Shown in pieces: positions 27,242 to 35,884 of a stretch of DNA of 48,440 nt (positions are counted from its first letter, which is position 1; the number at the start of each line of letters is the position of its first letter). Origin of the DNA: an uncultured Clostridia bacterium (GTDB lineage: Bacteria > Bacillota > Clostridia > TANB77 > CAG-508); assembly GCA_944392515.1 (NCBI GenBank), contig CALXWV010000005.1:1-48440 (forward strand), in the 5' to 3' direction. Under the pieces are notes generated by a model that was not told where the DNA came from, did not search any database, and saw only the letters and a program-made list of their open reading frames with translations. Both the position numbers and the translations under genes were made by a program.

Positions 27242-28174
27242 TTGGAATTTAAACACATACCAGTTCTATTAAATGAAACAATTGAAGGATTAAATATTAA
27301 GCCAGATGGAATATATGTAGATGGCACAATTGGAGGAGCTGGGCATAGTAAAAAAATAATAGAAAAGTTATCAGATAAAGGATTCTTAATTGGAATAGAT
27401 AGAGATGAAGAAGCACTAAAAGCAGCAAAAGAAAATTTAAAAGAATACAAAAACTTTAAATTAGTGCATGGAAATCATGATGATATAAAAACAATATTAT
27501 CTGAGTTAGGAATAGATAAAGTTGATGGAATCTTGCTGGATTTAGGAGTATCATCATATCAACTTGATGAAAAAGAAAGAGGATTTAGCTATATCAGTGA
27601 TAATAAGCTTGATATGAGAATGGATAAAACTCAAAAATTATCAGCTTATGATGTAGTAAATAAATATAAAGAAGAAAAATTAGCAGATATTATATTTAAA
27701 TATGGAGAAGAAAGATTTTCAAGAAAAATTGCAAGAAATATTTGCTTAGCAAGGAAAAATAAACCTATAGAAACAACAAAAGAACTTGCAGAAATAATTG
27801 AAAAATCAATACCATTTAGTAAAAATGGACATCCTGCTAAAAGAACTTTCCAAGCAATTAGGATTGAAGTAAATAATGAAATAGAACCATTATATAATAC
27901 AGTTTTAGATTGCATTGATTTACTAAAAGTAGGAGGAAGATTATGTATAATAACTTTCCACTCTTTAGAAGATAGAGCGGTAAAAGAGGCATATATAGAA
28001 GCACAAGGAAAATGCACATGCCCTAAAGATTTACCTTACTGCGTTTGTGGTAGTAAAACACTTGGAAAAATAATTAATAAAAAACCAATAGAAGCAAGTA
28101 AAGAAGAATTAGAAGCAAATTCAAGATCAGCAAGTGCTAAATTAAGAATATTCGAAAGAAGAGAAAAGAGGTGA
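27242..28174 (+). CDS. rsmH: 16S rRNA (cytosine-1402-N4)-methyltransferase RsmH
   Basis: A 310-residue SAM-dependent methyltransferase (formerly MraW) that methylates C1402 in the decoding centre of 16S rRNA. Family motifs: VDGTIGGAGHSKKI (SAM binding), LLDLGVSSYQLDEKERGFSY, LDMRMD, HPAKRTFQAIRIEVNNE and ITFHSLEDR. The start is TTG behind AAGGAG (27229-27234), giving the normal N-terminus EFKHIPVLLNE. The stop is 6 bases before ftsL, so the two are co-translated. Its position second in the dcw cluster is standard; the long leader before it is not. Confidence 0.97.
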   Translation: MEFKHIPVLLNETIEGLNIKPDGIYVDGTIGGAGHSKKIIEKLSDKGFLIGIDRDEEALKAAKENLKEYKNFKLVHGNHDDIKTILSELGIDKVDGILLDLGVSSYQLDEKERGFSYISDNKLDMRMDKTQKLSAYDVVNKYKEEKLADIIFKYGEERFSRKIARNICLARKNKPIETTKELAEIIEKSIPFSKNGHPAKRTFQAIRIEVNNEIEPLYNTVLDCIDLLKVGGRLCIITFHSLEDRAVKEAYIEAQGKCTCPKDLPYCVCGSKTLGKIINKKPIEASKEELEANSRSASAKLRIFERREKR

Positions 28175-28180
28175 TAACTT

Positions 28181-28663
28181 ATGATAGACTATTATGAGAC
28201 TAGTCCTAGAAAAATTGACCCAGACTATGAAAGACCAATAAATAAAAAAACAAATACTCAAAAAAAGACAAAAAAAGCTCAAAACAAAGCAGTCAAAGAA
28301 TCTAGAAAAACAGTTAAATATATATTTGAAATAGGAATTGCATTTGCAGTACTATTAACCATAAGTTATCGTTATTCACTTATAAATGCGAGATTTTCTG
28401 AAAAAGAAAGCTTAAAATCAGAATTAGCAGATTTACAAAAGCAAAATGATCAGTTACAATTAAGTATTGAAACAGGTACTAATATAAACAATATTGAGCA
28501 ACAAGCAAAAGAAAAACTAGGAATGAAAAAATTAGATAATAGTCAAAAGGTTTATGTAAGCCTACCTAAAGAAGATTATGTAGAATCAAGTACAGAGCAA
28601 GTTGAAACAGGAGAGGAAGAAACTTGGTGGCAAGCCCTAATAAATGATTTACTAGGAAAATAA
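28181..28663 (+). CDS. ftsL: FtsL-like divisome protein
   Basis: A 160-residue bitopic protein: a basic cytoplasmic N-terminus rich in Lys (1-45), one transmembrane helix (about 47-65) and an extracellular leucine-zipper-like coiled coil (about 70-120, phrases such as KSELADLQKQNDQLQLS), then a short acidic tail. This layout and its place between rsmH and ftsI are those of FtsL, which bridges DivIB/DivIC and the septal synthase FtsW/FtsI. Sequence alone does not exclude a DivIC-type protein; gene order decides. A terminator follows at once, so ftsI is likely transcribed partly from its own start. Confidence 0.88.
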   Translation: MIDYYETSPRKIDPDYERPINKKTNTQKKTKKAQNKAVKESRKTVKYIFEIGIAFAVLLTISYRYSLINARFSEKESLKSELADLQKQNDQLQLSIETGTNINNIEQQAKEKLGMKKLDNSQKVYVSLPKEDYVESSTEQVETGEEETWWQALINDLLGK

Positions 28664-28698
28664 AAAATTCGTATTATACTATTAATACGGATTTTTTT
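28663..28698 (+). terminator. terminator after ftsL
   Basis: ATTCGTATTA (28667-28676) pairs with TAATACGGAT (28683-28692) with one G-U pair, extended by A/T pairs, and runs into seven T (28692-28698). It divides the dcw cluster into two transcripts, or attenuates it. Confidence 0.8.
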
Positions 28699-28779
28699 AG
28701 TTCTTTTTTTTCTTCTTTCTAATAATATTTATATATAAAAATTAAATAATCTTATATAAATTATAAGGAAAGGAGAAAA

Positions 28780-30549
28780 ATGGTAGGTAAATTAAGTGTT
28801 AGAAAAAGAATGAAAAACTCTATGTTTTTATCAATACTAATATTAACTGCATTATTAGTAAGAATAGGATACATTCAATTTATTGATGGCCCAGAACTTA
28901 AAGAAAAAGCATATGCCCAGCAAACCTCAGATAGAGTTATAAGTAGCAAAAGGGGAACTATATATGATGCAACAGGAAAAGTAGTACTTGCAGTAAGTAG
29001 TTCGGTCGAAACAGTTACTGTAAATCCAACACACATAAAAGATGAAGATAAAGAAGAAGTCGCACAAAAGCTAAGTGAAATATTTGAAATAGATTATGAA
29101 TCAGTATTAAAAAAAGTTAAAAAACGTTCATCAATAGAAACAATAGTAAAAAAAGTAGATAAAGAAAAAACAAATATTTTAAGAGAGTGGCTTGGAGAAA
29201 ATAATATAACAGAAGGGATTAACATAGATGAAGATTCAAAAAGATATTATCCTTTAAATAACTTGGCTTCTCAAGTAATAGGATTTTGTGGTTCAGATAA
29301 TCAAGGATTAAACGGTATAGAAGCAAAATATGATGAATACTTAAAAGGAAAGTCGGGTTCAATTAGTAAAGTAACAGATGCATCAGGTGGAACAATAGAA
29401 GATAATCCAGAAGAATACAATGAGCCACAAGATGGAGATGACTTAGTTTTAACAATAGATGCAACTATTCAAGGAATAGCAGAAAAATATTTAAAAGAAG
29501 CTTGTATTGACAATGTGTGTACAGATGGTGGAAATGTAATAATAATGAATCCTAAAACTGGAGATATTTTAGCATTGGCTGGATACCCAGACTATAATTT
29601 AAATGATCCGTTTGCAGTAGATGAAAGTTTATCTGAAGAAGAGCAAACAAAACAGATGCAAGGCTTGTGGCGTAATAAAGCAATATCTGATACTTATGAA
29701 CCTGGTTCAACATTTAAATTAGTAACTGCATCATCAGCTTTAGAAGAAGGTATAACTACAACAGATAAAGCAGGTGAATTTACATGTATTGGATATATTG
29801 ATGTAGCAGGAGTAAAAATGAAATGCTGGAGATATTATAATCCACATGGGCCTGAGAGTTTAAGGCAAGCATTAATGAATTCGTGTAATCCAGTATTTAT
29901 AGGATTAGGACAAAAAATTGGAGTACATAAATATTATGAATACTTAAATAAATTTGGATTCTTTAAAACCACAGGAATAGACCTGCCAGGAGAAGCATCT
30001 TCAATATTTTTAAAAGAAGATAAAGTAGGACCAGTAGAATTAGGAACAATTGCTTTTGGCCAAAGATTTGAGGTAACACCAATACAAATGGCTACAATGC
30101 TTTCAACTATTGCAAATGGAGGAGTATATACTAAACCAAGACTTGTCAAACAAATTATAAGTAATACTGAAGTAGATGAAGATGGAAATAAGAAAGTTAC
30201 AAATATAGAACCAGTTCACGGAGATAGAGTTATATCTGAAGAAACAGCAAAAAGTGTATTAAGTATGATGCAAACAGTTGTAGATGAAGGAACCGGAAAA
30301 AATGCAAAAGTTACAGGATATTCTATTGGAGGAAAAACAGGAACATCCGAAGATGGTGTAAATACAGGAAAATATGTAACATCTTTTATAGGAACTGCTC
30401 CGATAGAAGATCCAGAGGTAGTTGTACTAATTACATTATATAATCCTACTGGAGAAGGAGGACACCAAGGAGGTGGTGTAGCAGCACCAGTAGCAGGGCA
30501 AATATTTAGTGAAATTCTTCCATATTTAGAGGTGCAAAAAAATGAATAA
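28780..30549 (+). CDS. ftsI: septal peptidoglycan transpeptidase FtsI/PBP2B-type (class B PBP)
   Basis: A 589-residue class B penicillin-binding protein: short cytoplasmic start, transmembrane helix (about 14-33), dimerisation domain beginning RGTIYDATGKVVLAVS, and a transpeptidase domain with STFK (Ser310-Lys313), SCN (368-370) and KTG (519-521). It crosslinks septal peptidoglycan with FtsW. It ends soon after the KTG domain with no PASTA repeats, so it is shorter than many SpoVD and PBP2B proteins. A SpoVD role in spore cortex remains possible because the organism sporulates. AAGGAAAGGAG precedes the ATG. The gene is closed by a terminator, after which the cluster is interrupted. Confidence 0.95.
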   Translation: MVGKLSVRKRMKNSMFLSILILTALLVRIGYIQFIDGPELKEKAYAQQTSDRVISSKRGTIYDATGKVVLAVSSSVETVTVNPTHIKDEDKEEVAQKLSEIFEIDYESVLKKVKKRSSIETIVKKVDKEKTNILREWLGENNITEGINIDEDSKRYYPLNNLASQVIGFCGSDNQGLNGIEAKYDEYLKGKSGSISKVTDASGGTIEDNPEEYNEPQDGDDLVLTIDATIQGIAEKYLKEACIDNVCTDGGNVIIMNPKTGDILALAGYPDYNLNDPFAVDESLSEEEQTKQMQGLWRNKAISDTYEPGSTFKLVTASSALEEGITTTDKAGEFTCIGYIDVAGVKMKCWRYYNPHGPESLRQALMNSCNPVFIGLGQKIGVHKYYEYLNKFGFFKTTGIDLPGEASSIFLKEDKVGPVELGTIAFGQRFEVTPIQMATMLSTIANGGVYTKPRLVKQIISNTEVDEDGNKKVTNIEPVHGDRVISEETAKSVLSMMQTVVDEGTGKNAKVTGYSIGGKTGTSEDGVNTGKYVTSFIGTAPIEDPEVVVLITLYNPTGEGGHQGGGVAAPVAGQIFSEILPYLEVQKNE

Positions 30550-30550
30550 T

Positions 30551-30581
30551 AAAGACCACAAATATAAATTGTGGTCTTTTT
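30551..30581 (+). terminator. terminator after ftsI
   Basis: AAAGACCACAA (30551-30561) and TTGTGGTCTTT (30569-30579) pair perfectly and run into five T. The A-run on the other side could also end leftward transcription from the decayed gene next to it. Confidence 0.9.
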
Positions 30582-30586
30582 AAACA

Positions 30587-30770
30587 TTAATTTTCTAATT
30601 CATCGAAATGAGAAGTAATGTCAGGACTTTTTTTATTTTCTAATAAATCTTCAAAAATTACAGTTTTTAAAATCTTTAGAACGAATGTTCCATATTTGAG
30701 ACAGAGTATCAGTATTTAATTCTTTTCCATCACTTGAATATTTTGCACCAAATAAAAATAAATTTGTCAT
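30587..30770 (-). pseudogene. small frameshifted gene remnant
   Basis: On the minus strand, an ATG at 30770 opens a frame beginning MTNLFLFGAKYSSDGKELN, which stops after 39 codons. Skipping one base in the run TTTTAAAAAC restores a second piece reading TVIFEDLLENKKSPDITSHF and ending at 30587. Together they give about 60 residues of sensible composition, so this looks like a short gene broken by a one-base change in a homopolymer. No ribosome-binding site is evident. Family unknown. Confidence 0.45.
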
Positions 30771-30802
30771 TTATATATAATAATATAATCAAATTAGTAT
30801 AA

Positions 30803-30970
30803 AAAATACGTGGAAATAATTACTTAAATGAAAATATAAGATTAAGTTTTGAATAAATTAAAGAAATCTTTGGTTTATATTTAGGATTAGAAAAGAAGAA
30901 AAAAATGGCTACACATTACTTAACAAATGCACTCAAAAGCATATTAATACATTATGTTAAATTTCTTTGA
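30803..30970 (+). pseudogene. decayed ORF fragment with an in-frame stop
   Basis: A frame without a start reads KIRGNNYLNENIRLSFE, then TAA, then IKEIFGLYLGLEKKKKMATH and on to a TGA at 30968. The composition on both sides of the stop is protein-like, which suggests a remnant of a longer gene. The evidence is weak, and the end overlaps the promoter of the next operon. Confidence 0.3.
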
Positions 30971-30995
30971 CAAAACCATTTGAAAATGGTAAAAT
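30967..30995 (+). promoter_or_regulatory. promoter of the glycan cassette
   Basis: A consensus TTGACA (30967-30972), a 17-base spacer and TAAAAT (30990-30995), 31 bases before the ATG. It is among the best promoters in the window. Confidence 0.8.
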
Positions 30996-31026
30996 TAATA
31001 TAGATTGACATAAAAAGAGGTGTGAT

Positions 31027-32280
31027 ATGGGAAAGAAGATAAAATTTGGAATAGGATTTGTTACAGGAAGACCAAATGTATGCAAAATTATTAATAGTTA
31101 TTATAAAAATATGATAGAACAGGTTCAAAAATATAAAGAAGAAGTAGAAATTACAATTTTTATCCTTTTTGATACTTCTTATCAACAATGTGCAAGAGAA
31201 GATTTTTATAAGTTAATACCAGATGTATATAAATATTTAAAAGTTAAATATATAACACCAGAAGAAATACAAGAAGAAATAAAAAAGCTTACAGTTAGAA
31301 ATGGAATGAAATCAGAAGATATGAACTTTTTTTTAGGATATGGACATGCCAAAGGTAGAAATACAGTAATGTATTATGCGATTAAATATAAAATGGATTA
31401 TTTATTATTTTGGGATGATGATGAATATCCAGTAGCTATAGCCAAGAAAAATGGAAAAAATATTTGGCTAGAACAAGATAATATTTTAAAGCATTTAGAA
31501 TTTATGGAAAAGGAACATGCCGATGGAACTATAGGATATCATTGTGGATATATTTCACCTATACCATATATAGATTATAGTGAAAAATTCAATGAACAAG
31601 ATATGAAAGATTTTATTGAAGCAATAAGCAATGATATAATATCTTGGAAGTCTATTAGTGAAAAAATGAAAAACAATAATGGAGTAACATATGCAGATAT
31701 TAATATTGCAAATGGAAAGGGTACATATGAAATAAAGAGTGAAGGTGCTGGAAAATGGGTAGCAGGATCTACATTATGTTTAAATTTAAATAATAGAGAT
31801 AAAATACCAGCATTTTATAATCCACCACTTGCTAGGGGAGAAGATACTTTTTTTTCTACATTGTTAGGGAATTCTAGAATCTATAGAATTCCAGTATATC
31901 ATTTTCATGATGGATTTTTGAAATATACAGAAATAATGGATAAGACTTATCCAAAGAGCTTAAGGAAGATTAATGTTAAAGAAGAATGTATACAAACTAG
32001 ATTTTTAAAAGCATCTATTGGGTGGATAAAATATAAACCTTTACTTTTGTATATAAAAGATAGAGAAAATTATAAAAATAAAATAAAAGAGATGAGAGAA
32101 AATTTAGAAGAAAGTATTCCAAAATTAAATAATGTGTTTGGTAATAATAATTTTTCAATATTGTTAGAAGAATTAGAAAAATATGATAGAGATGTAGAAA
32201 AACATTATGAAGATTATAAATACACAAATAGAATTTGGAATGAATTAAAAAGTAAAATTAATAATGAGGTAATTTGGTAA
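31027..32280 (+). CDS. glycosyltransferase-like protein (GT-A type)
   Basis: A 417-residue cytoplasmic protein without signal or transmembrane helix. YLLFWDDDEYP (Asp130-Asp132) is placed like the DxD metal/nucleotide-sugar motif of GT-A glycosyltransferases. The later LARGEDTFFSTLLG resembles the acceptor-side ED motif of family 2-like enzymes. The C-terminal 80 residues are Lys/Glu-rich and helical. The donor and acceptor sugars cannot be told. It is first in a three-gene cassette with a consensus promoter, AAGAGG as ribosome-binding site, and a 1-base gap to the next glycosyltransferase. Confidence 0.75.
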   Translation: MGKKIKFGIGFVTGRPNVCKIINSYYKNMIEQVQKYKEEVEITIFILFDTSYQQCAREDFYKLIPDVYKYLKVKYITPEEIQEEIKKLTVRNGMKSEDMNFFLGYGHAKGRNTVMYYAIKYKMDYLLFWDDDEYPVAIAKKNGKNIWLEQDNILKHLEFMEKEHADGTIGYHCGYISPIPYIDYSEKFNEQDMKDFIEAISNDIISWKSISEKMKNNNGVTYADINIANGKGTYEIKSEGAGKWVAGSTLCLNLNNRDKIPAFYNPPLARGEDTFFSTLLGNSRIYRIPVYHFHDGFLKYTEIMDKTYPKSLRKINVKEECIQTRFLKASIGWIKYKPLLLYIKDRENYKNKIKEMRENLEESIPKLNNVFGNNNFSILLEELEKYDRDVEKHYEDYKYTNRIWNELKSKINNEVIW

Positions 32281-32281
32281 T

Positions 32282-33193
32282 ATGAATTTTAATAATTTAA
32301 TAAGTGTGATAATACCATCATGCAATAGAAAAGAATATTTAGGAAAGGCTATAGAGTCTGTATTGAATCAAACATATAAAAAAATTGAGATTATTATAAT
32401 AGATGATGCATCAATGGATAATACTGAAAAGTATATAGAGAAAAAATATGGGAATTATTCTAATATTAAATACTATAAAAACCAAAAAAATATGGGAGCT
32501 GGTGCAAGTAGAAAAAGAGGATATATTAATGCTTCTGGAAATTATATAATATTTATGGATGATGATGACTACTATACTGATTTTTGCTTTTTTGAAAATG
32601 CTATTAAAATTTTTGAAACAGTACAAAATACTAGCTTTGTGTCTTCAAGTTCAATTATTGAATATGTTAATGAAAACAGAAAAGAACCGAGCATAATGAA
32701 TATTGAAGGTAAAATAAATAATATACAATATTTATCTTCTTTTCAACAAAAATATATGAAAAGTAATTCTACATTTACAACCATATTTAGTAAAAAATGC
32801 TTAGAAAATGCAAATATCAAAGAAGTCGAAATGCTAAATGATTCAACTATATATTTAAGAGCTCTATTAGCTGGGGATGCATATATTTTAAAAACAATAT
32901 CTGGGGTATATAGAGTTCACTCAAAAAATATAAGCACTAATTTAAGCGTAGAGTTTATTATTAAAAATCTTGAAGAAAAAAATAAAGTTTATCAAGAAAT
33001 TAAAAAGAGAAAACTTTTAAAATTACCCGAAGAATGGCTGAAAGGTCAAATAATATTAACTATTTCTTTTTGGATTAAATTGAATAAAACAAAAAATGAG
33101 GAAATAGAAGAATTAATAGGTTGGTGTAATAGCAATTTACCAAAAGTAAAAAAAGATGTAATTGATTTCATAAGGAGAACAGTAAATGATTAA
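32282..33193 (+). CDS. family 2 glycosyltransferase
   Basis: A 303-residue enzyme with the standard GT2 N-terminus: SVIIPSCNRKEYLGKAIESV, LNQTYKKIEIIIIDDASMDN, KNMGAGASRKRGY and the DxD-type YIIFMDDDDYY. It transfers a sugar from a nucleotide donor to a surface glycan or lipid-linked intermediate in the cytoplasm. It has no transmembrane helix. The end overlaps the next gene by 8 bases, so the two are translationally coupled. The specificity is unknown. Confidence 0.9.
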   Translation: MNFNNLISVIIPSCNRKEYLGKAIESVLNQTYKKIEIIIIDDASMDNTEKYIEKKYGNYSNIKYYKNQKNMGAGASRKRGYINASGNYIIFMDDDDYYTDFCFFENAIKIFETVQNTSFVSSSSIIEYVNENRKEPSIMNIEGKINNIQYLSSFQQKYMKSNSTFTTIFSKKCLENANIKEVEMLNDSTIYLRALLAGDAYILKTISGVYRVHSKNISTNLSVEFIIKNLEEKNKVYQEIKKRKLLKLPEEWLKGQIILTISFWIKLNKTKNEEIEELIGWCNSNLPKVKKDVIDFIRRTVND

Positions 33194-34241
33194 AAAGATA
33201 TTTATATTGGCATATGCCAGAAAAAACTTAGGTGATGACATATTTATACAAATGATAGTAAAAAAATATCCACAATATGACTTCTATATGAAAATAAAAA
33301 ATAAAACTTTTTTGGATAAACTAGCTGAATACAAAAATTTGCACATTTTAGATGGCGAAGATACTGATGAGGAATTACATAATATTAATCCTGTTCAATA
33401 TGATGCATATATATATATTGGTGGTTCAATATTTATGGAGGGAGGAAAAGTATATAATCTTTCAGAAAAATTCTATGAATTTGTAAAATCTTGCAAAGAA
33501 CACAATATACCATTTATATATATTAGTTCAAATTATGGACCTTATAAAACAGAGAAATACTTTAAACTTTCTGAGAAAACTTTTAATGTATGCACAGATA
33601 TATGTTTTAGAGATAAATATTCTTATAATTTATTTGAAAATATTCCCAATGTAAGATACGCACCTGACTATATATTTAGTTATGATTTAAAAGTTACAGA
33701 AAAACTTCCTAAGACAATAGGAATAACTATTATTAATTTAAAAATAAGAGACAATTTGAAGGCAATTAGTGATTCTTATTACAACTGGATTATAAATAAT
33801 ATAAATAAATATATTCAAAGTGGATATAAAATTTATTTATACTCGTTTTGCAAGCATGAAGGTGATGAGGAAAGTATAGATTATATTTTAAATAAAATGA
33901 ATAATAATGAAAATATAATTGATGTAAGATATAGAGGAAATATTGATGAATTTTTAAATTATTACAATAGAATGGAATATATGATATGTGCTAGATTTCA
34001 TGCAATGGTATTATCATGTTTGTCTAATCAAAAAATGTATATAACCTCATACAGTGATAAAATAAATAATGTAATAACTGATTTGCAATTAAACATCCCA
34101 GTACTAAAATTAAGTGATTTAGAAGAAAATAAAATATTGGAATTAGAAGATTTTAAATCAATTGATAAAACAAAAATGCAAAAAATAAAAATTGCTTCAA
34201 AAAAACAAGAGAAAATGTTAACAAAAATAATGGGAATTTAA
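33186..34241 (+). CDS. polysaccharide pyruvyltransferase-family protein
   Basis: A 351-residue protein. The start KKIFILAYARKNLGDDIFIQMI, with the NxGDD-like turn, the central YIYIGGSIFMEGG, ICFRDKYSYNLF and the late CARFHAMVLSCLSNQKMY are the pattern of the CsaB/WcaK polysaccharide pyruvyltransferase family, which adds pyruvate ketals to surface sugars. In Gram-positive bacteria such pyruvylated wall polymers can hold SLH-domain proteins. Here there is no SLH domain in the window, so the acceptor is unknown. ATG overlaps the end of the glycosyltransferase gene. Confidence 0.83.
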   Translation: MIKKIFILAYARKNLGDDIFIQMIVKKYPQYDFYMKIKNKTFLDKLAEYKNLHILDGEDTDEELHNINPVQYDAYIYIGGSIFMEGGKVYNLSEKFYEFVKSCKEHNIPFIYISSNYGPYKTEKYFKLSEKTFNVCTDICFRDKYSYNLFENIPNVRYAPDYIFSYDLKVTEKLPKTIGITIINLKIRDNLKAISDSYYNWIINNINKYIQSGYKIYLYSFCKHEGDEESIDYILNKMNNNENIIDVRYRGNIDEFLNYYNRMEYMICARFHAMVLSCLSNQKMYITSYSDKINNVITDLQLNIPVLKLSDLEENKILELEDFKSIDKTKMQKIKIASKKQEKMLTKIMGI

Positions 34242-34263
34242 GAAAACACTAATTTGTAAAAAA

Positions 34264-34292
34264 TTGTCAAAAACTATTGCAAAATGTAAAAT
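34264..34292 (+). promoter_or_regulatory. promoter of the orphan histidine kinase
   Basis: TTGTCA (34264-34269), a 17-base spacer and TAAAAT (34287-34292), about 50 bases before the ATG at 34344. Confidence 0.65.
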
Positions 34293-34343
34293 AATGTAAT
34301 ATTATATTAACTATGGTAAAAAATGGATAACAGAGGAGAAAAA

Positions 34344-35663
34344 ATGAATATTACATTATTTCAGGAAAATGCTTGGCTTATTTGTATAAGTGTATTAATT
34401 TATACATGTATAGCTACAAATATACAGAATAAAATATTATCTTATGTATTAACAATAGATAAAAATAGTATAAAAAGAACATGGGTAATACAAACTATCC
34501 TTGTTTCTTTTATACGAATTGTACTACCATTACCTTATTGTATATTAATAGAGGTACTAACTCAAATTTTAATCTATAAATATGTCCTTAATTTAAGATT
34601 CTCAAAACTTATTATTCTAGAAGAATTAAACATTATTATATCAACTAGTATAAATTTAATCTGCATAAAAATAAATCAAACACATTTATTTTCTCAAGTT
34701 TCAAATAAAATCATTGTGCTTTTAATTTTAGAATTAATTGCTACTTGCATTTATTTACTATTGCATCTAATAATTAAAACTCTAAAAATCAAATTAACAA
34801 TTCCAAATTATTTAAATAATGAAGCAAAAAAGCAAATAATAGGAGTAAGTATTATTTCAACTATTCTTATAATAATAAATAAAATAAGTTTATTTAATAT
34901 GCTAGATACAATTCCTTCATCAATTTATATTGTAGCAATTATTCTAATTATCTCTTATTATTCAATTACAATAATAAGCATTAATAAAACTATACAAATA
35001 GAAAATGAAAAGGGTAAAATTAATGAATTAGAAGGTAATAATCAAAGACTAAAAGAAAGTTTTGATGATATGCGTTCTTTTAGACATGATATGAAAAATA
35101 TAATGCAAGGATTAGGAGGATATATCGCTACAAAAGATATGGACGGATTATCTAATATGTATAATGAGTTTATTACGGACTATAAAAAACTAGAAAATAC
35201 AAAAGATTTTGAAGAACTTTTAAAATTAAATCCAGCAATTTACAATATTATAAATAATAAATATTTAGAAGCTAAAAAAGATAATATTAATATAAGTGTA
35301 GAAATATATGTAGATTTAAATAGTTTAAAAATAAAAACTTATGACTTATGCAGAGTACTAGGAATATTAATAGACAATGCAATTGAAGCAACAAGAGAAT
35401 GTGATAATAAACAAATAAGTATAAAGTTTATGAAAGATAACTATAATAATAGAAGTTTAGTTATTATTGAAAATCCATGTAAAAATACATTAGTAGATTT
35501 ATCTAAATTAAATGAAAAGGGTTTTACAACTAAAAAAGATAAGCTATTTCATGGCCTAGGACTTTGGAGAGTAAATCAAATAGTAAAAAAGAATGAAAAT
35601 TTAAGACTATCTACAACAAGAGATAAAATTTTTAAACAACAATTAGAAATATATAATTGGTAA
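34344..35663 (+). CDS. AgrC-like (GHKL) sensor histidine kinase, orphan
   Basis: A 439-residue membrane kinase. An ATG at 34323 is in frame, but AGAGGAG (34331-34337) serves the ATG at 34344. Six or seven hydrophobic segments fill residues 1-205, as in peptide-sensing AgrC receptors. The dimerisation/phosphoacceptor motif SFRHDMKNIMQGL follows with His248, then a GHKL ATPase with IDNAIEATRE (N box) and GLGLWRVNQIVKK (G box). Such kinases normally pair with a LytTR regulator and an AgrD peptide/AgrB protease. None is present in the window; neighbours are the glycan cassette and murE. It has its own promoter and terminator. The ligand is unknown. Confidence 0.88.
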   Translation: MNITLFQENAWLICISVLIYTCIATNIQNKILSYVLTIDKNSIKRTWVIQTILVSFIRIVLPLPYCILIEVLTQILIYKYVLNLRFSKLIILEELNIIISTSINLICIKINQTHLFSQVSNKIIVLLILELIATCIYLLLHLIIKTLKIKLTIPNYLNNEAKKQIIGVSIISTILIIINKISLFNMLDTIPSSIYIVAIILIISYYSITIISINKTIQIENEKGKINELEGNNQRLKESFDDMRSFRHDMKNIMQGLGGYIATKDMDGLSNMYNEFITDYKKLENTKDFEELLKLNPAIYNIINNKYLEAKKDNINISVEIYVDLNSLKIKTYDLCRVLGILIDNAIEATRECDNKQISIKFMKDNYNNRSLVIIENPCKNTLVDLSKLNEKGFTTKKDKLFHGLGLWRVNQIVKKNENLRLSTTRDKIFKQQLEIYNW

Positions 35664-35694
35664 TTATTTAAAAATTTTCTTAGTAAAATTTAAG

Positions 35695-35732
35695 AAAAAA
35701 CAAGATTATTTCGCATATAATCTTGTTTTTTT
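35695..35732 (+). terminator. terminator after the histidine kinase
   Basis: Perfect 15-bp arms AAAAAACAAGATTAT (35695-35709) and ATAATCTTGTTTTTT (35717-35731) around TTCGCAT. Confidence 0.92.
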
Positions 35733-35839
35733 AATAAAATAAGTTATATAATAGAACAAGTATCATTTTAAGCAATTGAATAAGGTGATAAACCGTAAAA
35801 TTTAGAAAAGGAAAAATTAAAAATACGGCAAATATTATT

Positions 35840-35884
35840 AGAGGAGGCAAATGATATATTAAAAATATATCATATAAAAAAATT
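35840..35884 (+). promoter_or_regulatory. detached Shine-Dalgarno plus hairpin before murE
   Basis: AGAGGAGG (35840-35847) is followed 3 bases later by ATGATATATT (35851-35860), AAA, and the exact complement AATATATCAT (35864-35873). The murE ATG comes only at 35885, 37 bases after the SD. An in-frame TGA at 35852-35854 rules out an earlier ATG/GTG/TTG start. Folding of the hairpin would bring the SD to about 14 bases from the ATG. Otherwise the SD serves a three-codon ORF (MIY). A possible promoter TTGTTT-18-TATAAT ends at 35752. Confidence 0.55.
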
